A DNA stretch of 64,000 nt, from the NCBI RefSeq assembly GCF_001514235.1, contig NZ_KQ948933.1:180694-244693 (forward strand), read 5' to 3'. The stretch is from Streptomyces caeruleatus. GTDB lineage: Bacteria > Actinomycetota > Actinomycetes > Streptomycetales > Streptomycetaceae. Each line of letters starts with the position of its first letter. Position 1 is the stretch's first letter. Positions 7,604 through 17,356 of the stretch are shown piece by piece. The notes beneath the pieces are model-generated. The model made no database searches. It saw nothing but the letters and a program-made list of their open reading frames with translations, and was not told the DNA's origin. Made by a program: the position numbers and the translations under genes.

Positions 7604-8083
7604 TCAGTCGAAGTCCGCGAGGCTCGGCGGGCGCCCGCCCGGGGTCGGCTGGGTGCTGATGGGCGGTCCGCCGAGGACGGCGGGGCGGGCGCCCGGGGTG
7701 AGGCCCGTGGTCATCCCCGGGTGGCCGGGGGCGGGGGCGGGCGCGGGCATGGTTGTCAGGCCGGCGTCAGCTCCCGCGGAGTTCAGGGCGAGAATGGTCT
7801 CCTGGTCGGCGCCTTCGTAGTTCCGCTGGGAGATGGCGACCTTGTCCGCGAGTTCGTGCAGGGCGGCTTCCAGCGTCTTCGCCTCGGCCTGCCAGGCGGC
7901 GGCGAAGTTGTTGTACGCGGGACCGGAGTCAGAGCCGCCCAGGGCGTCCGTCGTGTAGCAGGCGTGGTCTTCGACGGCCTTGCGTATGGCGCCGACGTCG
8001 TCGCCCGCCTGGTCGAGCTTGCCGGCCTCGCCGCTCATGCCGCTCGCCTGGATCCTGTAGCCGTCCGAGCCCGCACCGGACAT
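7604..8083 (-). CDS. WXG100-like type VII secretion protein with Pro-rich tail
   Basis: A 159-residue protein from the ATG at 8083, which has GGGGG nearby. Residues 1-105 form an ESAT-6-like helical hairpin: IQASGMSGEAGKLDQAGDDV, a Ser/Gly turn, then AAAWQAEAKTLEAALHELAD. The tail (TTMPAPAPAPG onward) is Pro/Gly-rich and likely disordered. There is no signal peptide. It is the first gene of the minus-strand set, 190 bases before the cysteine-peptidase gene, and could be a co-secreted partner or chaperone. The W in AAWQAE sits in helix two rather than in a clean WXG turn, so it belongs to the broader ESX-like family. Confidence 0.7.
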   Translation of the reverse strand: MSGAGSDGYRIQASGMSGEAGKLDQAGDDVGAIRKAVEDHACYTTDALGGSDSGPAYNNFAAAWQAEAKTLEAALHELADKVAISQRNYEGADQETILALNSAGADAGLTTMPAPAPAPGHPGMTTGLTPGARPAVLGGPPISTQPTPGGRPPSLADFD

Positions 8084-8156
8084 GTGGCCCGCCCCCTGAT
8101 CTGAACGGCCGGACACCCCCGTGGCGATCCGGGCCCTCTGACCAGCGATAATACCT

Positions 8157-8181
8157 GACCGCGTGTCATGCACACGCGGTC
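8157..8181 (-). terminator. Hairpin terminator after the second PQQ-propeller gene
   Basis: GACCGCGTGT (8157-8166) pairs perfectly with ACACGCGGTC (8172-8181) around a 5-base loop. It lies 16 bases past the stop of the upstream gene and separates the propeller genes from the WXG gene. Confidence 0.75.
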
Positions 8182-8196
8182 TCCCGGGAGTTCGGC

Positions 8197-10035
8197 TCAG
8201 CCTTGCGCGCCGAACGCGACCACATGCACCTTCTGAGTGTCGGAGCTCGTCAACTCACTCGCGTACACGGCCGACATGTACAGCCGCCCCTGCGAGTAGA
8301 TGATCTCGGAGTACTGCGGAGACATCCGCGTCTCCACGTCCCGCACCGACCTGGACGCCGGATTCTCCAGCAGCTTGGTCTCCTTGAACGTGCCACCGTC
8401 GATGCTGACGATCTGCCCGCCCTTGTCGTACGGCGGCCGCTTGTACGCGATCACGTTGCCGCCGTCCATCCGCAACGGCGTCATCGTGTACCGGTCACCC
8501 GCGTCCGCCCGCTGCCCGGTCTGCTTGCCGGTGGCGAGGTCGAAGGCGACGATCTCGTTGGTCATGCCGTACGAGCCACGGCTGCCGTCGTGCTGCTTGG
8601 TCTCCACGTAGAGCCGGTCGTTGCCCACCACGACGCCCTTGCACTGCTCGATCGTGGTGACTCCGGAGCAGCGGGCCTCGAACTGGTCGCTCGGCACGGA
8701 GATACGGATGCGCAGCTTGCCGGTCTTGTTGTCGATCGAGAAGACGTCCGAGAGGCCGATGGAGTCCGTGTCCCCGAGCTCCGCGGCCACGACGAGCGGC
8801 TCGGTGGAGATCACGCTGGCGTACTCGACGCCCTCGGCCATCTTGTACTCGGAGATCACCCCGCCGGACTCGGGGTCGATGGTCAGGATGTGCAGCTGGG
8901 GCTGGTCGTAGGAGCCGCACTTGCGGATCGTGACCAGCTTCTCGCCCCCGGCGTACCCGAGGTCGTAGCAGCCGTCGTCGGCCTTCGGGACCCACAGCTG
9001 CTTGCCGGACTCGATGTCGAAGGCGGTGCCGCCGCTCGTGCCGCCGGCCGCGACGGTGTCCCCGCTGACGGTGATGTTGTCGAAGGTGATCGGTGACCCG
9101 TCGACCTCGGCGTGCTTCGTCCAGAGCTTCTTGCCGGCGTCGAGGTCGATCGCCGCGACCTCGCTGCAGCCGTACGAGGGCTTGTCCTTGGTCGGCTTCC
9201 CTGGCTGGAACGCGACGGCCGTGAGGTTGTCGTCGTTGACGTGCGTGCTGGCCCGGCAGACCGGTCCGGGCAGCGGGATCGTCCAGAGCTTGGTGCCCTT
9301 GTCGGGGTCGTAGCCGACGATCTCCGAGACACCGCTCTTGACGTACGCCTTGTCGGTCAGCCAGGAGCCGGACACGACGACGCTGGTGTCGTCCTCGACC
9401 TTGGGCGCGGGGACCTGGAAGAGGACGGAGGAGTTGGTGTCGGAGGGCACCTTCTCGGTGCCGTCGGGGGTGTCGTCGCCCGCGCCTCCGCCCTCGCCGT
9501 CGGACCCGCCGCTGGTGCCGCCGCTGGAGCTGGCGGTCTCGTCCTTGCCGGCGTCACCGGACTTCGCGTACCAGACGCCGCCGCCGATGATCAGCGCGAT
9601 CACCACGACGGTCGCGGCCACGATGACGGCCAGCTGCGAGCTGGACCTGCCACCGCCACCGCCGCCGCCGGGCCCGCCGGCCTGGTGGTGCAGCGGCACG
9701 GTCTGCTGCGGATAGCCGTAGCCGGGCGGCTGCGGCTGACCGTACGGGGCCTGCTGCTGACCGTACGGGGCCTGCTGCTGCCCGTAGAGGTTCTGCGGCT
9801 GACCGTACGGAGCGGGCGGCTGCTGGCCGGGGTAGCCGTACCCGCCCGGAGGGGTCTGCGGGGCTTGGGGTGCCTGCGGGTAGCCGTACCCGGACGGCGG
9901 TGGGCCCTGGGGCGGCGGCGGGGTCTGAGGCGCGCCGAAGCCGCCGCCCCCCGGCTGCTGGGGCGGCTGGTCCTGTGGCGGGCCGAACCCGCCCTGCGGG
10001 GGCTGGTTCGGCGGCGGAGGCGGCGGCTGGGTCAT
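8197..10035 (-). CDS. Membrane-anchored PQQ/BamB-like beta-propeller protein
   Basis: The protein has 612 residues. Residues 1 to about 130 are a Pro/Gln/Gly-rich cytoplasmic tail with repeated PYGQQQA and YGYPQ motifs. One transmembrane helix (LAVIVAATVVVIALIIGG) follows, then a Ser/Gly/Asp linker. About 400 residues of propeller blades end the chain; examples are GYDPDKGTKLWTIPLPG, AIDLDAGKKLWTKH and FDIESGKQLWVPK, the typical PQQ-like D-x-x-T/S-G-K-x-x-W blades. Two extracytoplasmic cysteine pairs may form disulfides. No catalytic residues are evident; a scaffold or binding role outside the membrane is likely. It is a tandem paralogue of the gene 65 bases upstream. Confidence 0.85.
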   Translation of the reverse strand: MTQPPPPPPNQPPQGGFGPPQDQPPQQPGGGGFGAPQTPPPPQGPPPSGYGYPQAPQAPQTPPGGYGYPGQQPPAPYGQPQNLYGQQQAPYGQQQAPYGQPQPPGYGYPQQTVPLHHQAGGPGGGGGGGRSSSQLAVIVAATVVVIALIIGGGVWYAKSGDAGKDETASSSGGTSGGSDGEGGGAGDDTPDGTEKVPSDTNSSVLFQVPAPKVEDDTSVVVSGSWLTDKAYVKSGVSEIVGYDPDKGTKLWTIPLPGPVCRASTHVNDDNLTAVAFQPGKPTKDKPSYGCSEVAAIDLDAGKKLWTKHAEVDGSPITFDNITVSGDTVAAGGTSGGTAFDIESGKQLWVPKADDGCYDLGYAGGEKLVTIRKCGSYDQPQLHILTIDPESGGVISEYKMAEGVEYASVISTEPLVVAAELGDTDSIGLSDVFSIDNKTGKLRIRISVPSDQFEARCSGVTTIEQCKGVVVGNDRLYVETKQHDGSRGSYGMTNEIVAFDLATGKQTGQRADAGDRYTMTPLRMDGGNVIAYKRPPYDKGGQIVSIDGGTFKETKLLENPASRSVRDVETRMSPQYSEIIYSQGRLYMSAVYASELTSSDTQKVHVVAFGAQG

Positions 10036-10100
10036 GGCGTGGGTACCTCAAGGGAGGGGGACGAAAAGGGCGGCGGCGAGGGGGATGTCCGGCGCACGCC

Positions 10101-11918
10101 TCACTTGCCGAAGGCGAGGATCAGCTTCTCCTTGGCGGCGTCGTTGCCGGTGAGCCGGGTGCTGGAGAGGTAGAAGCGCCCGTCGGCCCAGTCGAAGGCC
10201 TTGGTGAAGAAGCCCCGCTCCACGTCCGAGGCGCTCGCCGGGTTCTTCAGCAGCGTCGTCGGCTGGGGGCTGCTGCCGCTGACCGGGATGGACACGACCT
10301 GGCCGCCCGCGTCGTACGACGGCTCGACGTAGGCGATGAGCTTGCCGTCCTCGACCTTGATCGGCAGCATCGACTCCTCCGCCGGGGACTTCACGCGCCA
10401 CTTCTCCTTGCCGTTGGCGAGGTTGATCGCGACGATCTCGTTGGGGCCCGTGACGGCCTTGGTCGGCATGTAGAGCGTGTCGGCGTCGGCGGCCACGCCG
10501 GTGCAGCCCTGGAGGTCACGCTGGAGGATGGCCCAGCCGCACTGGGCGCCGATCTCCAGGGCGACGTCGACCTGGGAGCGGCGCTTGCCGTCGGGGCCGA
10601 AGGTGGAGATGTTCCACTGCTTCTTGTCCTCGTTGGTGCTGTAGATGACCAGCGGGTCGACGGAGAAGACGCGCGAGACCTTCCAGCCGCCCGCGAACTG
10701 CCAGGTCCACTTGGCCTTGCCGGTCGCCGGGTCTAGCTCCTGCACCTCGTCGTGCTCGTTGCTGCGGGAGGCGTTGCAGCCCGCGACGGCGATCAGCTTC
10801 TTGCCGCCCGCGAAGGCGTCCGGGAAGCAGGCGTCGCCGAACTTCTTCTTGTCCCACAGCTTTTCGCCGCTGTTGACGTCGTACGCGGTGCCGGACTGCG
10901 AGCGGCCGACCATCAGCGTCTTGCCGGTGATGGACAGTTCGACGTCGAGCGTGCTGTCGAACAGCGCGCCGTTCTCGACCGAGGCCTTCCAGCCCTTGGC
11001 TCCGGTGTTGAGGTCGATCTGCTGGAGCTGGTTGCACTTGGCGCGGTCGCTGCTGCCGCTCATGTACGCGACGACGATCTTGTCGTCGGCGGACTTCTCC
11101 GGGGTGGCCGCGCAGATCTTCTCGGGGAAGGTGATCGGGTCCCAGGTGGCCTCGCCGTCACCGACGTTGTAGGCGAAGACCTGCTTGTACGCGGCCTTCA
11201 CCGCGGCCTTGTCGGTGATCCACATGCCGGGGGCGTCGGCACCGGAGCCGGGCGCGTCGGGCGCGCCCTTGTACCAGAGCACCTTCGAGTCGCCGGCCTC
11301 CCGGCCTCCGTTGAGGTTCTCCGGGTCGGCGCCGCCGCCACCGCCGTTGTCGGGGTCGTCGGTCGGGGCCTCGGTGTTCTTCGAGTCGCCGCTCTCCTGG
11401 GCGACCGGCTTCTTCGGGTCGTCGTCGCCGCCGCGGGTCACCGCGAACACGGTGCCGCCGATGACGGCCAGCGCCGCGACCGCGGCACCGACGGCGAGGG
11501 CGGGCTTGCCCTTGAAGGGGTTGCGCGAGCCGGGCTGCGGGGCGCCGGGGTACTGCGGCTGGGGCGGGTAGCCGTAACCCTGGGCGGGCTGCTGGCCGTA
11601 GGGCCCGGGCTGCTGCGGGTAGCCGTACGGCCCCGGCTGCTGCTGCGGCTGGCCGTACGGCCCGGAGGGGTAGCCACCCGGCTGGGCAGGCTGGGCAGGC
11701 TGGGCCGGCGGGGCCGGCTGCTGCGGGTAGCCGTAACCGGGCTGCGGGGCACCGGGCGGCGGGCCCTGCGGGGGCGGCGGCGTCTGGGGCGGACCCTGCG
11801 GCGGGGGCGGCGTCTGCGGGGCGTCCTGCGGAGGCTGCGGTGCGCCGAAGCCACCCTGCCGCGGGTCCTGCGGTGCGCCGAAACCGCCCTGGGGCGGCTG
11901 GTTGGGCGGCTGGCTCAT
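10101..11918 (-). CDS. Membrane-anchored PQQ/BamB-like beta-propeller protein (paralogue)
   Basis: The start is the ATG at 11918 with GAGGGGGAA upstream, giving 605 residues. The layout is that of its downstream neighbour: a Pro/Gln/Gly-rich N-terminal tail of about 150 residues, a transmembrane helix (ALAVGAAVAALAVIGGTVFAV), an acidic Asn/Gly linker and a propeller. Blades include QQIDLNTGAKGWKASV, YDVNSGEKLWDKK, ELDPATGKAKWTWQF and INLANGKEKWRVK. The two genes clearly arose by duplication and are probably co-transcribed. Similar Pro-rich tails occur on many actinobacterial membrane sensor proteins. Specific function unknown. Confidence 0.85.
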   Translation of the reverse strand: MSQPPNQPPQGGFGAPQDPRQGGFGAPQPPQDAPQTPPPPQGPPQTPPPPQGPPPGAPQPGYGYPQQPAPPAQPAQPAQPGGYPSGPYGQPQQQPGPYGYPQQPGPYGQQPAQGYGYPPQPQYPGAPQPGSRNPFKGKPALAVGAAVAALAVIGGTVFAVTRGGDDDPKKPVAQESGDSKNTEAPTDDPDNGGGGGADPENLNGGREAGDSKVLWYKGAPDAPGSGADAPGMWITDKAAVKAAYKQVFAYNVGDGEATWDPITFPEKICAATPEKSADDKIVVAYMSGSSDRAKCNQLQQIDLNTGAKGWKASVENGALFDSTLDVELSITGKTLMVGRSQSGTAYDVNSGEKLWDKKKFGDACFPDAFAGGKKLIAVAGCNASRSNEHDEVQELDPATGKAKWTWQFAGGWKVSRVFSVDPLVIYSTNEDKKQWNISTFGPDGKRRSQVDVALEIGAQCGWAILQRDLQGCTGVAADADTLYMPTKAVTGPNEIVAINLANGKEKWRVKSPAEESMLPIKVEDGKLIAYVEPSYDAGGQVVSIPVSGSSPQPTTLLKNPASASDVERGFFTKAFDWADGRFYLSSTRLTGNDAAKEKLILAFGK

Positions 11919-12113
11919 GAGCGGTTCCCCCTCGTGACCGGTGTGGTGCCACGCCCTGTGCCGTCGCGTTTCCGCCACACCGACGGTTCTCAGACTGTTC
12001 TCAGACGGCTCTTTCTATCACCCGCCACCGACACCCCACCGGCCCGCATCAGCCCCTGTTCCCAAGGGAGAACCGCCCCGTGATGCCCCCGTTATCCGCC
12101 TTCACGCCCCCTT

Positions 12114-12141
12114 CACCAGAGGGCGCGCAGCGCCCCTGGTG
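12114..12141. terminator. Hairpin terminator downstream of the ABC-F gene
   Basis: CACCAGAGGGCGC (12114-12126) pairs with GCGCCCCTGGTG (12130-12141) with one bulged base and a 3-base loop. It lies in the 314-base gap 11919-12232, which also holds an interspersed repeat and the presumed promoter of the first propeller gene. Confidence 0.7.
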
Positions 12142-12204
12142 AGGGGCGCGGGGAACTGCGCGACAAGCCCCACCAAAGCCGCAGCCGACAACCGACACAC
12201 AGCA
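12142..12204 (+). repeat. Interspersed Streptomyces intergenic repeat, copy 1
   Basis: The core GGGGCGCGGGGAACTGCGCG is followed by ACAAGCCCC and a degenerate GCCGCAGCCGACAACCGAC segment. The same core recurs at 30560-30620 (inverted), 31927-31988 and 43185-43240. Such short repeats are scattered through Streptomyces intergenic regions; their role is unknown to me. Confidence 0.85.
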
Positions 12205-12232
12205 GCACCCCCGTAGTCGCCCCCGTAAAGCG

Positions 12233-14041
<1,809 letters not shown>

Positions 14042-14187
14042 TTCTCTCCTGCCCAGGGGGACGATCGACCCTCCAGGGTAGCCGCGCCCACCGACAGCCC
14101 CGCACCGCAGGGAGTTCCGGGCACGGGTGCGCCCCGGGGATCCCCCTGTGTCCCCGGGGCGTACCGGCGTGCCGGGCCGGGGTCGCG

Positions 14188-15309
14188 TCAGCGGCGGGCG
14201 GCCGCCGCGCGGACCTCGCCGAGGAGGTCGTACATGATCTGGCCGGGGCACTCGGTGGCGAAGTAGTCGCGGTGACCGCCGACCGTGTTCGTGTCCTTCT
14301 TGGTGCCGTTGACCGGGTTGGTGTAGGTGACCTGCGCCTGCGGGTCCAGGCCCTTGAACCGGGTGATCACCTTGATCAGGCGGATCAGGGAGGCCTTGGC
14401 CGCGTCCGTCGGGGCCTGGCCGTCGAGGTTGCCGATCAGGGCGATGCCGAGGGCGCCGGAGTTGTAGCCGACGGAGTGGAAGCCGGTGACGAGGTCGCCG
14501 TCCGGGTTGAAGGCGGGGATGCCGTCGTCGCCGGAGTAGCGGCCCTCGTAGACGGCGCCGGCCTCGTCGATGAGGAAGTGGTAGCCGATGTCGCCCCAGT
14601 CGTTGGTGATCGCGTGGTACTCGTAGATCGCGCGTACCGTCGCGGCCGGGTCGGGGTCGTTGTTCGGGGTCGCGGTGTGGTGGACCGTGATGATCTGGAG
14701 CGGGTAGTAGGTCTCGGGCGAGTTGACCGAGCCGTCCGCCTTGAACCGCTTGGACTCGTCGGCGCCCCAGGCGGCGCGCGAGAGGTAGCCGACGCCACGC
14801 ACGCGCGTGGGCTCGCTCGGCACCCGGACGGTGCGGTTCGGGCCGTCGGTGGTGTCGATCGCGAGGGAGTGCACGCCGTCGATGCCGGTGGCGGCCTTCA
14901 CCTCGTACGCCTTGGCGTTGTCGGCGGCGACCAGGGCCGTGCCGCCGCCCTCGACGTGCGCGCAGCCGCTCGTCAGGTTCTGCCAGCCGCCGTCCGCGAG
15001 CCGGATGGCGGCGCCCGTCTCGGCGCCGGACCAGCGCACCCCGACGTAGGAGGCGGCGAAGGCGGTGGTGGCCGTGCCGGTGCCGGTGGCGGCCTCGGTC
15101 CGGGTGGCGGGGAACTTCTCCGGCGTCGTGCCGGAATCGCCGGAGCCGGACGCGGAGTTGTCACTCTCGCCGGAGTCGGTGGCCGCGAACACCATCGGCG
15201 TGATGGCGGCTCCGGCGGCCACGGCACCGCCCGCGGCGATCATGCCGCGACGGGACAGCGAGCGCTTTCTACGGTGAGACGGCTGGGCGGGGGTGGGGGA
15301 TTCGGACAC
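14188..15309 (-). CDS. Tat-exported peptidoglycan recognition protein / N-acetylmuramoyl-L-alanine amidase-like
   Basis: The GTG at 15309, with GGGG upstream, gives 373 residues. A twin-arginine signal (SLSRRGMIAAGGAVAAG) is followed by a Ser/Gly linker, a beta-rich domain and a C-terminal PGRP/amidase_2 domain from about residue 170. That domain starts YLSRAAWGADESKRF. Candidate zinc ligands are the His pair in ITVHHTATP, a His in GGHRDYF and the Cys in TECPG. A Cys at the last ligand position, as in T7 lysozyme-type enzymes, suggests real amidase activity on peptide-linked muramic acid. It is secreted folded through Tat and probably acts in cell-wall remodelling, which fits the downstream rpfB and penicillin-binding genes. 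Confidence 0.9.
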   Translation of the reverse strand: MSESPTPAQPSHRRKRSLSRRGMIAAGGAVAAGAAITPMVFAATDSGESDNSASGSGDSGTTPEKFPATRTEAATGTGTATTAFAASYVGVRWSGAETGAAIRLADGGWQNLTSGCAHVEGGGTALVAADNAKAYEVKAATGIDGVHSLAIDTTDGPNRTVRVPSEPTRVRGVGYLSRAAWGADESKRFKADGSVNSPETYYPLQIITVHHTATPNNDPDPAATVRAIYEYHAITNDWGDIGYHFLIDEAGAVYEGRYSGDDGIPAFNPDGDLVTGFHSVGYNSGALGIALIGNLDGQAPTDAAKASLIRLIKVITRFKGLDPQAQVTYTNPVNGTKKDTNTVGGHRDYFATECPGQIMYDLLGEVRAAAARR

Positions 15310-15416
15310 GGAAGTGTCCCCTTCCAGAAGTGCACTTGACGGTGGGGGGCCGGACACGGGACACACACGGCCCGGCAGTTGAAACATCAAGCGACCCTAA
15401 CGGCCCCATCCGCCCC

Positions 15417-15442
15417 GCATGTACTGCGAACGCAGTACATGC
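15417..15442. promoter_or_regulatory. 26-bp perfect inverted repeat downstream of the amidase promoter and ispE
   Basis: GCATGTACTGCG (15417-15428) and CGCAGTACATGC (15431-15442) are perfect arms separated by AA. The site lies between ispE (stop 15485) and the amidase start (15309), both on the minus strand. It could terminate ispE or serve as an operator for the amidase gene. The symmetry and 2-base spacer look more like a protein site than a hairpin, which would need a larger loop. Confidence 0.6.
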
Positions 15443-15484
15443 GTGTGGAGATCGGGCAAAGAACGCCTACTTGTGAGTACGGCG

Positions 15485-16399
15485 TCACGCTCCGCTGACC
15501 CGCACGACGGTGGCGCCCGGGGCGGGCCCCGACGCGGTGCGCACCGCGCGACAGGTGCCGGACGCCTGGAGGGTCTCGGCCACCTCCGCCGCCGACTCGG
15601 GGTCGCGGGCGAGGAACGCCGTCGTCGGACCCGAACCGGAGACGAGCGCGGTGAGCGCACCGGCGGCTCGGCCCGCGGCGAGGGTGCCGGCGAGTTCCGG
15701 GAAGAGGGAGAGGGCCGCGGGCTGGAGGTCGTTGGAGACGGCGGCGGCGAGCGCGTCGGGGTCGCCCTTCGCGAGGGCGTCGAGCAGCGGCTGGGAGGCG
15801 ACGGGCTCGGGGATGACGGTGCCCTCGCCGAGCCGGTCGAACTCACGGAAGACGGCCGGCGTGGACAGCCCCCGGCCGGCCATCGCGAACACCCAGTGGA
15901 AGGTGCCGCCCACGTCGAGCACGCGCAGCTTCTCGCCCCGCCCGGTACCGAGGGCCGCCCCGCCGACCAGGCTGAACGGCACGTCGCTGCCCAACTCGGC
16001 GCAGATGTCGAGGAGTTCCTCGCGGGAGGCGCCCGTGCCCCAGAGCGCGTCGCAGGCCAGCAGCGCGCCCGCGCCGTCCGCGCTGCCGCCCGCCATGCCG
16101 CCGGCGACCGGGATGTCCTTGGCGATGTGGACATGGACGGCCGGTTCGAGACCGCGGCGCTCGGCGAGGACGATCGCCGCCCGCGCGGCCAGGTTCGTAC
16201 GGTCGAGGGGGACCTGGTCGGCGTCCGGCCCCTCGCAGGTGACCCGGAGTTCGTCGGCCGGGGTCACGGTGACCTCGTCGTAGAGGCCGACGGCCAGGAA
16301 GACGTTGGCCAGGTCGTGGAAGCCGTCGGGGCGGGCGGCGCCGACCGCGAGCTGGACGTTGACCTTGGCGGGGACGCGGACGGCGACGCTCGCGCTCAC
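15485..16399 (-). CDS. ispE: 4-diphosphocytidyl-2-C-methyl-D-erythritol kinase
   Basis: A GHMP-family kinase of 304 residues, the usual length for IspE. It phosphorylates CDP-methylerythritol in the MEP isoprenoid pathway, in the cytoplasm. Visible motifs are VRVPAKVNVQLAVG at the N-terminus, the ATP loop PVAGGMAGGSADGAGAL, and the C-terminal LVSGSGPTTAFLA. The GTG start directly follows the TAA of rsmA with no gap, with GAGGAG inside the end of rsmA as ribosome site, so the two are coupled. The rsmA-ispE order is conserved in actinobacteria (established). Confidence 0.97.
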   Translation of the reverse strand: MSASVAVRVPAKVNVQLAVGAARPDGFHDLANVFLAVGLYDEVTVTPADELRVTCEGPDADQVPLDRTNLAARAAIVLAERRGLEPAVHVHIAKDIPVAGGMAGGSADGAGALLACDALWGTGASREELLDICAELGSDVPFSLVGGAALGTGRGEKLRVLDVGGTFHWVFAMAGRGLSTPAVFREFDRLGEGTVIPEPVASQPLLDALAKGDPDALAAAVSNDLQPAALSLFPELAGTLAAGRAAGALTALVSGSGPTTAFLARDPESAAEVAETLQASGTCRAVRTASGPAPGATVVRVSGA

Positions 16400-17290
16400 T
16401 TACTCGGACTCCTCGTGCCGGGCGGCGGCTTCCTTGTGCTCCGCGATGGCCGCGAACTCCTCGACCGTCAGGGCCTCTCCGCGGGCCTGCGGGGAGACGC
16501 CGGCCGCGACGAGGGCCGCCTCGGCGGCGGCGGCCGAGCCCGCCCATCCGGCGAGCGCCGCGCGCAGCGTCTTGCGGCGCTGGGCGAAGGCGGCGTCGAC
16601 GACGGCGAAGACCTCGCGCTTGGCGGCGGTGGTCTTGACCGGCTCGGTGCGCCGGGTCAGGGCGACGAGCCCGCTGTCGACGTTCGGGGCGGGCCAGAAG
16701 ACATTGCGCCCGATGGCACCGGCCCGCTTGACCTCGGCGTACCAGTTGGCCTTCACGGACGGTACGCCGTACACCTTCGAGCCGGGTGCGGCGGCGAGGC
16801 GGTCGGCGACCTCGGACTGCACCATGACGAGGGTGCGTTCGATGCTCGGGAAGGTGGCGAGCATGTGGAGGAGGACCGGGACGGCCACGTTGTAAGGGAG
16901 GTTCGCGACGAGCGCGGTGGGCGGCGGGCCCGGCAGCTCGGCGACGTGCATCGCGTCGGAGTGCACCAGCGCGAAACGGTCGGCGCGCTCGGGCATGCGG
17001 GCCGCGATGGTCGCGGGCAGCGCGGCGGCCAGGACATCGTCGATCTCGACGGCGGTGACGCGGTCGGCCACCTCCAGCAGAGCGAGCGTGAGGGAGCCGA
17101 GTCCCGGGCCGACCTCCACCACCACGTCGTCGGGGCGGACCTGAGCGGTGCGGACGATACGGCGGACCGTGTTCGCGTCGATCACGAAGTTCTGGCCACG
17201 CTGCTTGGTGGGGCGCACACCGAGGGCGGCCGCCAGTTCACGGACGTCGGCGGGGCCCAGGAGGGCGTCGGGGGTGGGGCTGCTGCTCAC
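16400..17290 (-). CDS. rsmA: 16S rRNA (adenine(1518)-N6/adenine(1519)-N6)-dimethyltransferase
   Basis: KsgA/RsmA dimethylates two adenines in helix 45 of 16S rRNA. The N-terminal KQRGQNFVIDANTVRRIV is the family signature, VVEVGPGLGSLTLALL is the SAM-binding loop and VANLPYNVAVP is the catalytic NLPY motif. A C-terminal helical domain ends near the stop. I take the GTG at 17290 as start (VSSSPTPDALLGP); the frame is open to 17323 and the ribosome site is weak, so the exact start is uncertain. Length about 296 residues, normal for the family. It lies 66 bases after rpfB and directly before ispE. Confidence 0.96.
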   Translation of the reverse strand: MSSSPTPDALLGPADVRELAAALGVRPTKQRGQNFVIDANTVRRIVRTAQVRPDDVVVEVGPGLGSLTLALLEVADRVTAVEIDDVLAAALPATIAARMPERADRFALVHSDAMHVAELPGPPPTALVANLPYNVAVPVLLHMLATFPSIERTLVMVQSEVADRLAAAPGSKVYGVPSVKANWYAEVKRAGAIGRNVFWPAPNVDSGLVALTRRTEPVKTTAAKREVFAVVDAAFAQRRKTLRAALAGWAGSAAAAEAALVAAGVSPQARGEALTVEEFAAIAEHKEAAARHEESE

Positions 17291-17356
17291 GGCCACAAGG
17301 GTACGGGTCGCCGCGGGCCGCACTCGCCCGCCGGTGGCCGGCCCGGCCCGCGCGGC

